From the NCBI RefSeq assembly GCF_001950255.1, contig NZ_BDJK01000009.1, positions 1-64,000 on the forward strand: a stretch of DNA of 64,000 nt, read 5' to 3'. How positions within the stretch are numbered: position 1 is the stretch's first letter; every line of letters starts with the position of its first letter. Positions 47,476 to 55,465 of this stretch are shown here, piece after piece. Below the pieces are notes generated by a model that was given only the letters and a program-made list of their open reading frames with translations, was not told the origin of the DNA and did no database searches. Both the position numbers and the translations under genes were made by a program. This DNA is from Carboxydothermus pertinax. Lineage in GTDB: Bacteria > Bacillota > Z-2901 > Carboxydothermales > Carboxydothermaceae.

Positions 47476-48265
47476 ACAGCTGTTCCGCTATTCCCGTAAT
47501 ATTCTTTTGCCGGAAGTAGGGGTGAAAGGTCAGGAGAAGCTTTTAAATTCCAAGGTTCTGGTGATAGGTGCCGGAGGACTCGGGGCACCGGTGGCCCTGT
47601 ATCTGGCAGCGGCCGGGATGGGGACCATCGGTATTGCCGACTATGACGTGGTGGATTTAACCAATCTGCAGCGCCAGATAATTCACTTTACCCGGGATGT
47701 GGGGACCGAGAAAGTATTGTCGGCAAAAAGTAAAATTGAAGCCCTAAACCCGGAGGTGCAGGTGATTACCTATAATGAACCGATAACTTCCGCAAATATT
47801 TTAAATATTATCGAACAGTATGATTTTATTATCGACGGCACCGATAATTTTCCCGCCAAGTTTTTAATTAACGATGCCTGCGTTAAAGCCAGAAAACCTT
47901 TTTCCCACGGCGGAATTTTACGGTTCTGGGGCCAGACGCTGACTTATCGGCCCGATGGGGAAACTCCCTGCTACCGCTGTGCTTTTAAAGAACCACCACC
48001 GCCCGGAAGTGTTCCCAGCTGTAAAGAAGCAGGGGTTATTGGAGCGGTAGCTGGAGTTATAGGCTCGCTGCAGGTAACGGAATGTATCAAGTATCTTTTA
48101 GGAATGGATACCTTGGCCGGAAATTTATTATTTATTGATTTAAAATCAATGGAATTTAACAAGATTCCATTAAAGAAAAGACAAAGCTGTCTTTGTTCTA
48201 AAGACCCCGAACAGATTATTTTGGTAGATTACAGCCAGCCGGTATGCGACTTAAAGGGGGAATAA
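47462..48265 (+). CDS. E1-like sulfur-carrier adenylyltransferase (ThiF/MoeB/HcyF type)
   Basis: A 267-residue E1-like enzyme that would adenylate the carrier's C-terminal glycine. The ATP motif VLVIGAGGLGAPVALYLAAAG is near residue 30, and DGTDNFPAKFLINDAC near residue 123. The structural zinc pairs are CYRC and CLC near the C-terminus. A Cys in PSCKEAGVIG near residue 180 matches the catalytic Cys region. I start at the ATG at 47462, with GGAGG 8 bases upstream; the GTG at 47453 is less likely. It overlaps the carrier gene by 14 bases. Confidence 0.92.
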   Translation: MLSREQLFRYSRNILLPEVGVKGQEKLLNSKVLVIGAGGLGAPVALYLAAAGMGTIGIADYDVVDLTNLQRQIIHFTRDVGTEKVLSAKSKIEALNPEVQVITYNEPITSANILNIIEQYDFIIDGTDNFPAKFLINDACVKARKPFSHGGILRFWGQTLTYRPDGETPCYRCAFKEPPPPGSVPSCKEAGVIGAVAGVIGSLQVTECIKYLLGMDTLAGNLLFIDLKSMEFNKIPLKKRQSCLCSKDPEQIILVDYSQPVCDLKGE

Positions 48266-48266
48266 G

Positions 48267-49541
48267 ATGCTGGTATTTTTTGAATATCAAATCGAAAATA
48301 TTTTAAAATACTGCCGGGAACAGTATCCCATTGAAGCTTGCGGTTTACTTGGGGGAAAGATTGAAAACGGAGTTAAGATTGTAAAATCGGTTTATTTTGC
48401 CAGAAATATTGCCCAGTCGGAAAGCCGTTTTGACATTGAGGCCAAAGAACAGTACGAAATTATCAAAAAAATGCGGGCGAAAAACGAGGTGCTTTTAGGG
48501 AATTTCCACAGTCATCCTAAGACTCCGGCAAGACCTTCTACGGAAGACCGGGAGTTGATGTTAGACCCTAATTTAGTTTATGTAATTTTTTCTTTGAAAG
48601 ACAATCCCCCAACTTTCAAAGGGTTTAAAGTTTTGCAAGGAGAGGTCGGCGAAGAAGAGATTACGGTAAAAAAAGTCGATTATAAAGCTTTAAAAAGCGG
48701 CGGCATCATGCGGCAGATGGAAGATGGGTATTTTGCCGTGCGCCTAAAAGTAACCGGCGGTAGTTTAACCTTAGAGCAGCTAAGGGGTTTAGAGGAAGTG
48801 GCTTCCCGGTACGGAAACGGTACTCTCCATTTAACCGCCCGGCAGGGGGTTGAGATACCGTATATCCATATTGCCGATTTAGAAGAAGTGATTGAGAAAC
48901 TTAAAAGCTACGGCTTAGACTTAGGGGCCTGCGGGCCAAGGGTCAGGACGGTTACCGCCTGCCAGGGACGGAGTATTTGCCCAAACGGCTGCATTGAAAC
49001 CCAGGAATTGGCCCGGGAAATTGCTGCTCGCTATTACGGCCAAACTCTTCCCCATAAATTTAAATTTGGCATTACCGGTTGTGCCAACAACTGTTTAAAG
49101 GCCGAGGAAAACGACCTGGGGGTAAAAGGAGTATGCCGGCCAATCTGGATAAAAGAAAATTGTTCCGCTTGCGGGTTGTGTACTAAAATTTGCCCGGTAA
49201 GTGCCATAGCTTTAAATCAGCAGCAAATAACTATTGATTATGAGGTGTGTATCGGTTGTGGCGATTGCGTTAAAGCCTGTCCCTTTGAAGCTTATAAAGG
49301 AGAATACGGTTACAGTTTAAGCTTTGGCGGAAGCTTTGGCCGGAAAATTAATATTGGGAAAAAATTAATTCCTTTTATAAGTTCAAAAGAAAAAATGTTT
49401 GCTATTTTTGATAAAACCCTGGAGTTTTACCGGAAGGAAGGAAAAACAGGCGAACGGTTTTATAAAACTTTGGAAAGGGTAGGTTTTGCTAAATTAGAAC
49501 AATATTTGAACGAAGGGGAAGGGGAAAATGGAGGTAATTAA
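48267..49541 (+). CDS. JAMM protease-siroheme sulfite reductase-ferredoxin fusion
   Basis: A 424-residue three-part protein. Residues ~1-140 are a JAMM/MPN+ metalloprotease with all ligands visible: E23, H81 and H83 (HSHP), S91 and D94. Residues ~145-290 match the small AsrC/DsrAB-like sulfite reductase core, with the siroheme-[4Fe-4S] Cys set C232-x5-C238 and C272-x3-C276. Residues ~295-345 are a 2[4Fe-4S] ferredoxin (CSACGLCTKICP, CIGCGDCVKACP). It could trim the carrier, reduce sulfite, and deliver sulfide to the carrier in one chain. No stop or frameshift separates the parts. Confidence 0.92.
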   Translation: MLVFFEYQIENILKYCREQYPIEACGLLGGKIENGVKIVKSVYFARNIAQSESRFDIEAKEQYEIIKKMRAKNEVLLGNFHSHPKTPARPSTEDRELMLDPNLVYVIFSLKDNPPTFKGFKVLQGEVGEEEITVKKVDYKALKSGGIMRQMEDGYFAVRLKVTGGSLTLEQLRGLEEVASRYGNGTLHLTARQGVEIPYIHIADLEEVIEKLKSYGLDLGACGPRVRTVTACQGRSICPNGCIETQELAREIAARYYGQTLPHKFKFGITGCANNCLKAEENDLGVKGVCRPIWIKENCSACGLCTKICPVSAIALNQQQITIDYEVCIGCGDCVKACPFEAYKGEYGYSLSFGGSFGRKINIGKKLIPFISSKEKMFAIFDKTLEFYRKEGKTGERFYKTLERVGFAKLEQYLNEGEGENGGN

Positions 49542-49758
49542 AACTATTGATTTAAAGGAGTATGTTTGCCCGATGACTTATGTAATTCTTCAGGCGGAAA
49601 TTGCAAACTTAAATTCCGGGGATAAAATTGCCGCAATTTTGGCAGGAAAAAATACCTTAGCGGATGTTACGAAAAGCCTTAAAATGGATGGCCATAGGGT
49701 AGAGAAGATTGAGGAAGAAGGGGAAGAAATTTATAAAATCGTTATAGCATTGAAATAA
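49528..49758 (+). CDS. TusA-like protein with CPMT motif
   Basis: A 76-residue TusA-fold protein (KTIDLKEYVCPMTYVILQAEIANLNSGDKI). The persulfide Cys is present but the usual C-P-x-P motif reads C-P-M-T. It overlaps the sulfite reductase fusion by 14 bases and precedes the sulfhydrylase, so it probably carries sulfur within this pathway. It differs clearly from the other TusA-like protein at 2415-2648. Sulfur donor and acceptor are unknown. Confidence 0.85.
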   Translation: MEVIKTIDLKEYVCPMTYVILQAEIANLNSGDKIAAILAGKNTLADVTKSLKMDGHRVEKIEEEGEEIYKIVIALK

Positions 49759-49770
49759 GGGGGTGTGGGA

Positions 49771-50973
49771 GTGCGCGTTGAAACTTTTTTGGTAAGCCGG
49801 GCGGTAGAAGGTCCAAGCTTACAGACTGCTTATTTTTATAAAGAGCCGGAAAAGCTTGAACAAATTTTTGGCGGCAAATCCCCCGGCTTTTTTTATAGCC
49901 GGGTGGCCAATCCTACGGTCGCGGTTTTAGAAGAAAAGGTTGCCCGGCTCGAGGGGGGAGCTATGGCCACTGCCACTTCCTCGGGAATGGCGGCTATCGC
50001 CCTTACCTTTATGGCTTTTGCCCAGCCCGGTGCAGAATTTTTGGTTTGTGCCGGGTTGTTTGGCGGGACTTTAAATTTATTAAAAAACTTAGCTAAAACC
50101 TGTGGTATAACCTATAAACTGTTGCCGTCCCCTGACCCCGAATTAATAGAAAAGCATTTAACCCCCAATACTCGCCTGGTATTTGTGGAATCAATTGGCA
50201 ATCCTACCCTGAAGGTTCCGGACTTTTCGGAATTATCGTCGCTTTTAAAAGAGAAAAAAATTCCTCTGGTGGTGGACAATACTGTAGCCCCTCTTTTGGT
50301 GAAACCCCTTTCTTTGGGGGCCAATATTGTTATTCATTCCTTATCGAAGTATATATCCGGGCAGGGTACGGTCATTGGCGGGTGTATTGTCGATGGCGGA
50401 AACTTTGAATGGGATGAGCGTTTTCAAAATCTCTTCCCGTTAAAGCGGGAAGCAGGACCCCTTGCCTTTTCGGCATATATCAAAAAAGAATTAGCCTCCG
50501 ATATGGGGATGTGTCTATCTCCCTTTGCTGCCTGGCAAGTATTAATTGGAAGTGAAACTTTGGCTTTAAGAATGGAACGAATGGTGCAAAACGCCCGGGA
50601 GCTATCCGAGTTCCTACAGAGCTTTCAGGAAATAAAAGTTAATTACCCGGGTCTTGGGGAAAGCCCGGAGCAGCAAAATTGTGTTAAATATCTTGCTAGC
50701 AAGGGCGGAAATTTAATTGTATTAAGTTTTAAAGATAAAGAGACAGCTTTTAATTTTATAAAAAATCTTAACATAGCGCGGCTTGCTACTAACATCGGCG
50801 ATGTCCGAACTCTGGTCTGTCATTTAGACTCAACTATTTACCAAAAAACACCTCTTAATGAAAGGCAAATTCTTAATATTACTGACAGCCAGGTAAGGGT
50901 TAGCGTGGGAATTGAGAATATTGAAGATTTAAAGGAAGATTTTGCCGAAGCCTTACAAAAATTACTATCTTGA
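49771..50973 (+). CDS. O-acetylhomoserine sulfhydrylase-like enzyme (MetY type)
   Basis: A ~400-residue PLP enzyme of the Cys/Met metabolism family. The PLP lysine lies in IHSLSKYISGQGTVIGG near residue 195, with SRVANPTVAVLEEKVARLEGG near the start and DNTVAPLLVKPLSLGA before it. Its context favours homocysteine formation from O-acetyl- or O-phosphohomoserine using protein-bound or free sulfide, as MetY does with HcyS in Wolinella. A cystathionine synthase or lyase is the alternative. I prefer the GTG at 49771, 7 bases after AAGGGGG, over the GTG at 49765. Confidence 0.85.
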   Translation: MRVETFLVSRAVEGPSLQTAYFYKEPEKLEQIFGGKSPGFFYSRVANPTVAVLEEKVARLEGGAMATATSSGMAAIALTFMAFAQPGAEFLVCAGLFGGTLNLLKNLAKTCGITYKLLPSPDPELIEKHLTPNTRLVFVESIGNPTLKVPDFSELSSLLKEKKIPLVVDNTVAPLLVKPLSLGANIVIHSLSKYISGQGTVIGGCIVDGGNFEWDERFQNLFPLKREAGPLAFSAYIKKELASDMGMCLSPFAAWQVLIGSETLALRMERMVQNARELSEFLQSFQEIKVNYPGLGESPEQQNCVKYLASKGGNLIVLSFKDKETAFNFIKNLNIARLATNIGDVRTLVCHLDSTIYQKTPLNERQILNITDSQVRVSVGIENIEDLKEDFAEALQKLLS

Positions 50974-50998
50974 CAGGTATTTATCTTTGGCATAAAAT
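50970..50998 (+). promoter_or_regulatory. Promoter of tRNA-Arg(CCU)
   Basis: TTGACA at 50970-50975, overlapping the sulfhydrylase stop codon, and TAAAAT at 50993-50998, with a 17-base spacer. Confidence 0.75.
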
Positions 50999-51015
50999 AA
51001 TTTTTGCAAAAAAGT

Positions 51016-51092
51016 GCGCCCGTAGCTCAGGTGGATAGAGCAGCGGTTTCCTAAACCGCGTGTCGGTGGTTCGAGTCCTCCCGGGCGCACCA
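51016..51092 (+). tRNA. tRNA-Arg(CCU)
   Basis: Acceptor GCGCCCG pairs with CGGGCGC; anticodon loop TTCCTAA gives CCT; encoded CCA. Confidence 0.95.
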
Positions 51093-51114
51093 TGTTATTT
51101 TAGGTGATTATACT

Positions 51115-51576
51115 ATGGACCACGAAAAATTTATGGCTGAAGCTTTAAAGGAAGCAGAGAAAGCGGCACTCCAGGGGGAAGTCCCGGTGGGTGCCGTTGT
51201 GGTTTTAAAGGGTGAAATCATTGGCCGGGGGTATAATTTGCGGGAAACTTTGGCCGACCCTACGGCCCATGCGGAAATTATTGCCCTAAAAGAAGCTGCC
51301 CGGAGTTTAAAAAACTGGCAGTTAAAAGACTGCACGTTATATGTCACCATAGAGCCCTGCCCGATGTGCGCCGGAGCTATTTATCAGGCCCGGATCAAAA
51401 CCCTGGTATACGGAGCTCCTGACCTAAAAGCGGGAGCGGTAGATACCTTATTTGATTTAGTGCGCAATCCGCGTTTAAACCACCGGGTAGAGGTGATATC
51501 CGGGGTACTTGCGGCTGAGGCGAGTAAAATAATAACAGATTTTTTCAGGGAAAAAAGGAACAGAGGAAAATTTTAA
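51115..51576 (+). CDS. tadA: TadA, tRNA adenosine deaminase
   Basis: A 153-residue zinc deaminase that converts A34 to inosine in tRNA-Arg(ACG). The catalytic H-A-E lies in DPTAHAEIIALKEA near residue 53, and the zinc-binding PCPMCAGAIYQARI near residue 83. Length is normal. AGGTGA precedes the ATG. It lies between two tRNA genes; its substrate tRNA-Arg(ACG) is at 42592-42668. Confidence 0.96.
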   Translation: MDHEKFMAEALKEAEKAALQGEVPVGAVVVLKGEIIGRGYNLRETLADPTAHAEIIALKEAARSLKNWQLKDCTLYVTIEPCPMCAGAIYQARIKTLVYGAPDLKAGAVDTLFDLVRNPRLNHRVEVISGVLAAEASKIITDFFREKRNRGKF

Positions 51577-51579
51577 TTA

Positions 51580-51608
51580 TTGTCCACCAGGTAAAATTAT
51601 GCTAAAAT
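51580..51608 (+). promoter_or_regulatory. Promoter of tRNA-Ser(CGA)
   Basis: TTGTCC at 51580-51585 and TAAAAT at 51603-51608, with a 17-base spacer. Confidence 0.6.
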
Positions 51609-51627
51609 AACTAAGCATAAAAAGTGC

Positions 51628-51721
51628 GGAGAGATGGCCGAGTGGTCGAAGGCGCTCGACTCGAAATCGAGTAGGCGGGCCAAAACCCGCCTCGTGGGTT
51701 CAAATCCCACTCTCTCCGCCA
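51628..51721 (+). tRNA. tRNA-Ser(CGA)
   Basis: Class II tRNA. Acceptor GGAGAGA pairs with TCTCTCC; anticodon loop CTCGAAA gives CGA; long variable arm; encoded CCA. Confidence 0.95.
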
Positions 51722-51857
51722 GTTTTCATTAGTACAAGCTTGGAAGATAATGCCAGCAAACGCAAAAATTCAACTATAAACTGCCGAATCGAGTATGGTA
51801 AATTTAAATTAAAATAGCTTACTCGATTTAATTTATTTAAGGAGAAATGGCATTATA

Positions 51858-52616
51858 ATGTTTAATTATCAAAAGAAGCTTTATGTATTGTTGGTGTTTA
51901 TTTTTTTGGTTTTTAATTTAACCTTTTCTCTTGGAGCTGAAAAAACGGCCGAACCTTCAGCAGTACCAATTTTAATGTATCATATTATTGGTAAGCCTTC
52001 CGGTTCATGGCCTGAACTTTATGTACAGCCCGAGGTTTTTTTAAAACAGTTAGACTGGCTAAAAGCTAATGGTTATCATACCGTAAGTTTGAAAGATGTT
52101 TACGACTACTGGTATGAAAATAAACCGTTGCCCAGTAAGCCTATTGTCTTAACCTTTGATGATGGCAATATTAGTGCTTATAATATTGTATTGCCAGCCT
52201 TAAAAGAGCGGGGAATGAGAGCTACCTTTTTTATCATTACCGGAAGTTTTCAGAAGCCGACGGCTGTAAAACCGGAAATGGTTAAACAATTGTATGCGGC
52301 CGGGATGGAAATAGGCTCACATACCGTAAACCATCTGGATTTAACAAAAATTTCGAGGAAGCAACTTGCTTATGAATTAAAGCAGTCAAAATTAACTTTA
52401 GAAAAGCTTCTTAATGCACCGGTTGAATTTTTTTGCTATCCTTCTGGAAGAGTAAATACCCAGGTGGAACAGGAAGTTCGCAAGTACTACTTAGGTGCTG
52501 TTACAACCAGGTACGGAAAAGCTTCAAAAAGTCAAAATCCTTATTTGTGGAAAAGAATAAGGATAAATGGGAGTGATGGCTTAGCCGGATTTATTACTAA
52601 AATCCGTGGTAATTAA
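51858..52616 (+). CDS. Secreted polysaccharide deacetylase-family protein
   Basis: A 252-residue NodB-domain protein (carbohydrate esterase family 4). An N-terminal signal peptide or anchor spans residues ~8-26 (YVLLVFIFLVFNLTFSLGA). The metal and catalytic motifs are LTFDDG near residue 99 and SHTVNH near residue 155, with FCYPSGR near residue 195. It probably acts outside the membrane on peptidoglycan or another amino-sugar polymer. The second Asp of TFDDG, needed for metal binding, is intact. It stands alone between two tRNA-Ser genes. Confidence 0.92.
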   Translation: MFNYQKKLYVLLVFIFLVFNLTFSLGAEKTAEPSAVPILMYHIIGKPSGSWPELYVQPEVFLKQLDWLKANGYHTVSLKDVYDYWYENKPLPSKPIVLTFDDGNISAYNIVLPALKERGMRATFFIITGSFQKPTAVKPEMVKQLYAAGMEIGSHTVNHLDLTKISRKQLAYELKQSKLTLEKLLNAPVEFFCYPSGRVNTQVEQEVRKYYLGAVTTRYGKASKSQNPYLWKRIRINGSDGLAGFITKIRGN

Positions 52617-52626
52617 TCCTGCCCCC

Positions 52627-52655
52627 TTGTCAGTGGGGTAAAATAATTGTATAAT
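52627..52655 (+). promoter_or_regulatory. Promoter of tRNA-Ser(GGA)/SRP RNA
   Basis: TTGTCA at 52627-52632 and TATAAT at 52650-52655, with a 17-base spacer. It may drive both the tRNA and the SRP RNA, since no separate promoter is clear. Confidence 0.75.
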
Positions 52656-52700
52656 ATCATCTGCATGGAATTAAATATTTAATTTTGTGTTCAAGCACGC

Positions 52701-52794
52701 GGAGAGGTGGCTGAGTGGTTGAAGGCGCTCGCCTGGAGAGCGAGTAGACGGGTCAATCCCTGTCTCGCGGGTTCAAATCCCGCCCTCTCCGCCA
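52701..52794 (+). tRNA. tRNA-Ser(GGA)
   Basis: Class II tRNA. Acceptor GGAGAGG pairs with CCTCTCC; anticodon loop CTGGAGA gives GGA, the natural reader of the UCC specifier proposed in the T-box leader; encoded CCA. Confidence 0.95.
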
Positions 52795-52828
52795 TTAATT
52801 TATAATTTAAAAGGAATTGTTAAAATTT

Positions 52829-53094
52829 GCCGTGCTAGGCGGGGAGGTAGCGGTGCCCTGTACCCGCAATCCGCTATAGCGGGGCTGAAGGCTGCCCGAG
52901 GGTTTACCTTGTGAGGTCTGGCCCTGGCAAGTAGCAATGAGATTTGGGTCTTGCGCAGCGGAGATTCCCGAACCGTGTCAGGTCCGGAAGGAAGCAGCAC
53001 TAAGGGAAACAACTCCGGGTGCCGCAAGGGTGCCTGAATCGAGTTAACTACCGGGGTAACGCTCGTACGATAAACTCGACGGCAGAGGCACGGC
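52829..53094 (+). ncRNA. ffs: Signal recognition particle RNA, long (Bacillus) type
   Basis: A ~266-base RNA whose ends GCCGTGC and GCACGGC pair. The apical helix 8 carries the conserved SRP signature (GTCAGGTCCGGAAGGAAGCA) near 52977. The 5' part holds the Alu-domain sequence seen in B. subtilis 6S-type SRP RNA. It binds Ffh for membrane targeting. It lies just before dnaX, as in many Firmicutes. A frame on the minus strand across this region is not a gene. Confidence 0.95.
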
Positions 53095-53106
53095 ATTAAA
53101 TTTTTG

Positions 53107-53138
53107 GGAGGTATCCGGAAAATGGTACCTCCTTTTTA
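53107..53138 (+). terminator. Intrinsic terminator after SRP RNA
   Basis: GGAGGTA and TACCTCC arms around a short loop, followed by TTTTTAATTT. The rest of the gap to 53334 shows nothing recognisable. Confidence 0.8.
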
Positions 53139-53334
53139 ATTTAGGGCTTTAAGGCTATTTTTTTTCCCTAAAAAATATTAAAATATATATAAAATGGTGA
53201 GTAGGGTTTAAATGCTATTTTCTAACCCTTCTGGGGGTTTTCCGGTAATAATGTAAATATTCAGGATGGGATAATAATCCATGCTTTAGCGGAGACGGAA
53301 GTTAAAACATAAATAAGCTAGAGGTGGAAAAACT

Positions 53335-53532
53335 TTGCTTTCCCAATATCTTATTTTATGGTCGAGTCCCTGGATTATCCTGGTAAACTTTTTTCTTGCC
53401 CTCTACATAGGGTTGGGGATTCGCAATAAAAAAGGTTTCTTAGCAGGTTTAGTTGCAACCACCCTTTTATTTATAACTTTTCCCCTAGGAATAATAGTTT
53501 ATATCGTTTTTATGCGCCCCAAACTTAAATGA
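53335..53532 (+). CDS. Small hydrophobic membrane protein, unknown
   Basis: A 65-residue protein with two clear hydrophobic helices (about residues 10-27 and 34-58) separated by IRNKKG and ending in a basic FMRPKLK tail. I do not recognise a family. GAGGTGG lies 7 bases before a TTG start. It converges with the DUF503 gene and overlaps it by 8 bases. Treated as probably real because of the ribosome site and clean helix pattern. Confidence 0.55.
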   Translation: MLSQYLILWSSPWIILVNFFLALYIGLGIRNKKGFLAGLVATTLLFITFPLGIIVYIVFMRPKLK

Positions 53533-53806
53533 ATTCTTTAACCCTTTCAGTAATTAAAACATTACCGTTTTGTTCAATTAAGTTTTCAATTTTGCCGAAA
53601 ACCTTTTCTAAATCGTCTTTTTTTAAAGAAACTGCGGCTAAAGCCAAAGTTGACCTCTGCCAGAGGTTTTGGTTTCCTACTTCAGCGATGGAAACGTTAT
53701 AATGGTACTTTATTTTTTCGGTAATGCTTTTTAAGACCATCCGCTTTTCTTTTAGTGATTGGGATTGGGGGATATAAAGCTCTAAAGTAAGTACACCTAT
53801 AATCAT
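53525..53806 (-). CDS. DUF503 (YlxP-like) family protein
   Basis: A 93-residue DUF503 protein. Family features are the LYIPQSQSLKEKRMVLKSI segment at residues ~10-28 and SIAEVGNQNLWQRSTLALAAVS near residues 39-60. Some Firmicutes relatives (YlxP) are linked to ribosome assembly, but the role is not settled. AAAGGAG-type ribosome site precedes the ATG. Its 3' end overlaps the small membrane protein gene on the other strand. Confidence 0.9.
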   Translation of the reverse strand: MIIGVLTLELYIPQSQSLKEKRMVLKSITEKIKYHYNVSIAEVGNQNLWQRSTLALAAVSLKKDDLEKVFGKIENLIEQNGNVLITERVKEFI

Positions 53807-53911
53807 ATATTCGTAGCTTTCTCCTTTTTATCTTAATTGGCTTATATATTAATATTATTATATTTTAAAGACGATGGATCTAACCAGATTAAAATTTCCG
53901 GGTGAAAGATT

Positions 53912-55462
53912 ATGTATCTTGCGTTGTACCGCAAATGGCGGCCAAAAAACTTTTTCGAGATTGTAGGACAGGAAACCATTGTTAAAATCTTAAAAAATGC
54001 TGTAGCTACTTCCCAGGTGGCTCATGCTTACCTTTTCTCCGGTCCCCGGGGAACGGGTAAGACTACAACCGCTAAAGTGCTTGCTAAAGCGGTTAACTGC
54101 GAACACCCTATAAACGGAGAGCCGTGTAACGAATGCCCTTCGTGTACTGGGATAAACAACCAAAGCCTTTTAAATGTCTTTGAAATAGACGCAGCTTCCA
54201 ACCGCGGGATTGATGAAATCCGGGAGCTTCGGGAATCCATTAAACTGGTTCCGGCCCAGGGTAAATATAAAGTATACATCATTGACGAAGTACATATGCT
54301 GACTAATGAAGCGTTTAATGCTCTCTTAAAAACCTTAGAAGAGCCGCCGGAGCATGTAATTTTTATTCTAGCGACCACTGAATTTAACAAAGTACCGGTT
54401 ACCATAGTTTCCCGCTGTCAACGGTTTGATTTTAAAAGAATAAGTACCAATACCATTTGGGAGCATTTAAAGAACATTGCAGAAAAAGAAAAAATACAAT
54501 ACGAGCCGGAAGCCCTGCACTTAATTGCCCAGGCATCCGAAGGGGGGCTTAGGGATGCTTTAAGCTTGATGGATCAGGTACTGGTTTTTAACCCCCAAGT
54601 AACCGTTGAAGATACTTTAAAAGTCCTGGGCTTTGTAGGTTGGCAGAAAATTTTACAGCTAATTTCTGCCCTGCGGGAAAATGATACGGCTAAAATTATT
54701 AATGAAGTGGCGGAAGTAGTTGACCGAGGACTTGACGTAAAACTTTTTATTCAGCAACTTTTACAGTATGTGCGTTATTTAAATTTAATAAAAGCAGGTT
54801 TAAATATCGAAGAGCTTATGCCTGATGTAATTGAAGAATTAAAAGGAGAAGCGGATAAGTGGGACGGTGATAAACTATTTTTCCTGTGGGAAGAAATAGC
54901 CCGCCTTGAACGGGAAATACGCCAGGCAAGTTTTCCAAGAATTTGGGCGGAGGTAGGATTATTAAAAGCGGCAAGAAATGCTGGGATGGACTTTGTTACA
55001 CCAACTCCAGCAAAAGAGGTCCAGACCCCCAGGGTAACAACAATTTCAAAACCGCAACCCGAAGGGAAAAAAGCCAAAGAAGAAAAAAGTATTGCTACTA
55101 ATGTAGTAAATCTCTCCCAAACCCCGGAGTGGCAAGAAGTGCTATTAAAAACCAGGGAAATTTCTCCGCCTCTAGCCATAAATTTAAGTAAAGGTACTCC
55201 CTTTAAAACCAGTGATGGTTTGAAAATAGTTTTTCTAGATGAAGAGCCTTTAAACTGGATTCTTCACTATAAAAAAGGTTCCCAGGTAAAAGCGATTATT
55301 AAAGAAGTGTTTAAAGGGTCCTTGGGGGAAGAACTAAAAATTACCTTTAACGTTAAAAGCCTTACTTCAGCGGGTAAGGCCGATGAACCAAAAGCTCTTA
55401 GGAAGGCAAAGGAGCTTTTTGGTGAAGATAAAGTGGTTATAATTAACAAAGAGGAGGAATAA
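53912..55462 (+). CDS. dnaX: DnaX, DNA polymerase III gamma/tau subunit
   Basis: A 516-residue clamp-loader ATPase. The AAA+ region has Walker A FSGPRGTGKTTTAKVLA near residue 43, the four-Cys zinc loop (CEHPINGEPCNECPSC), Walker B YIIDEVHML, and the SRC arginine-finger motif SRCQRFDFKR. Residues beyond ~370 form the tau-like tail. I see no obvious frameshift signal to make a separate gamma form. It heads the conserved dnaX-ebfC-recR unit. Confidence 0.96.
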   Translation: MYLALYRKWRPKNFFEIVGQETIVKILKNAVATSQVAHAYLFSGPRGTGKTTTAKVLAKAVNCEHPINGEPCNECPSCTGINNQSLLNVFEIDAASNRGIDEIRELRESIKLVPAQGKYKVYIIDEVHMLTNEAFNALLKTLEEPPEHVIFILATTEFNKVPVTIVSRCQRFDFKRISTNTIWEHLKNIAEKEKIQYEPEALHLIAQASEGGLRDALSLMDQVLVFNPQVTVEDTLKVLGFVGWQKILQLISALRENDTAKIINEVAEVVDRGLDVKLFIQQLLQYVRYLNLIKAGLNIEELMPDVIEELKGEADKWDGDKLFFLWEEIARLEREIRQASFPRIWAEVGLLKAARNAGMDFVTPTPAKEVQTPRVTTISKPQPEGKKAKEEKSIATNVVNLSQTPEWQEVLLKTREISPPLAINLSKGTPFKTSDGLKIVFLDEEPLNWILHYKKGSQVKAIIKEVFKGSLGEELKITFNVKSLTSAGKADEPKALRKAKELFGEDKVVIINKEEE

Positions 55463-55465
55463 AAA

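Noticed and set aside
52800-53096. Minus-strand frame of 98 residues
   Set aside because: Antisense to the SRP RNA, with no ribosome site.
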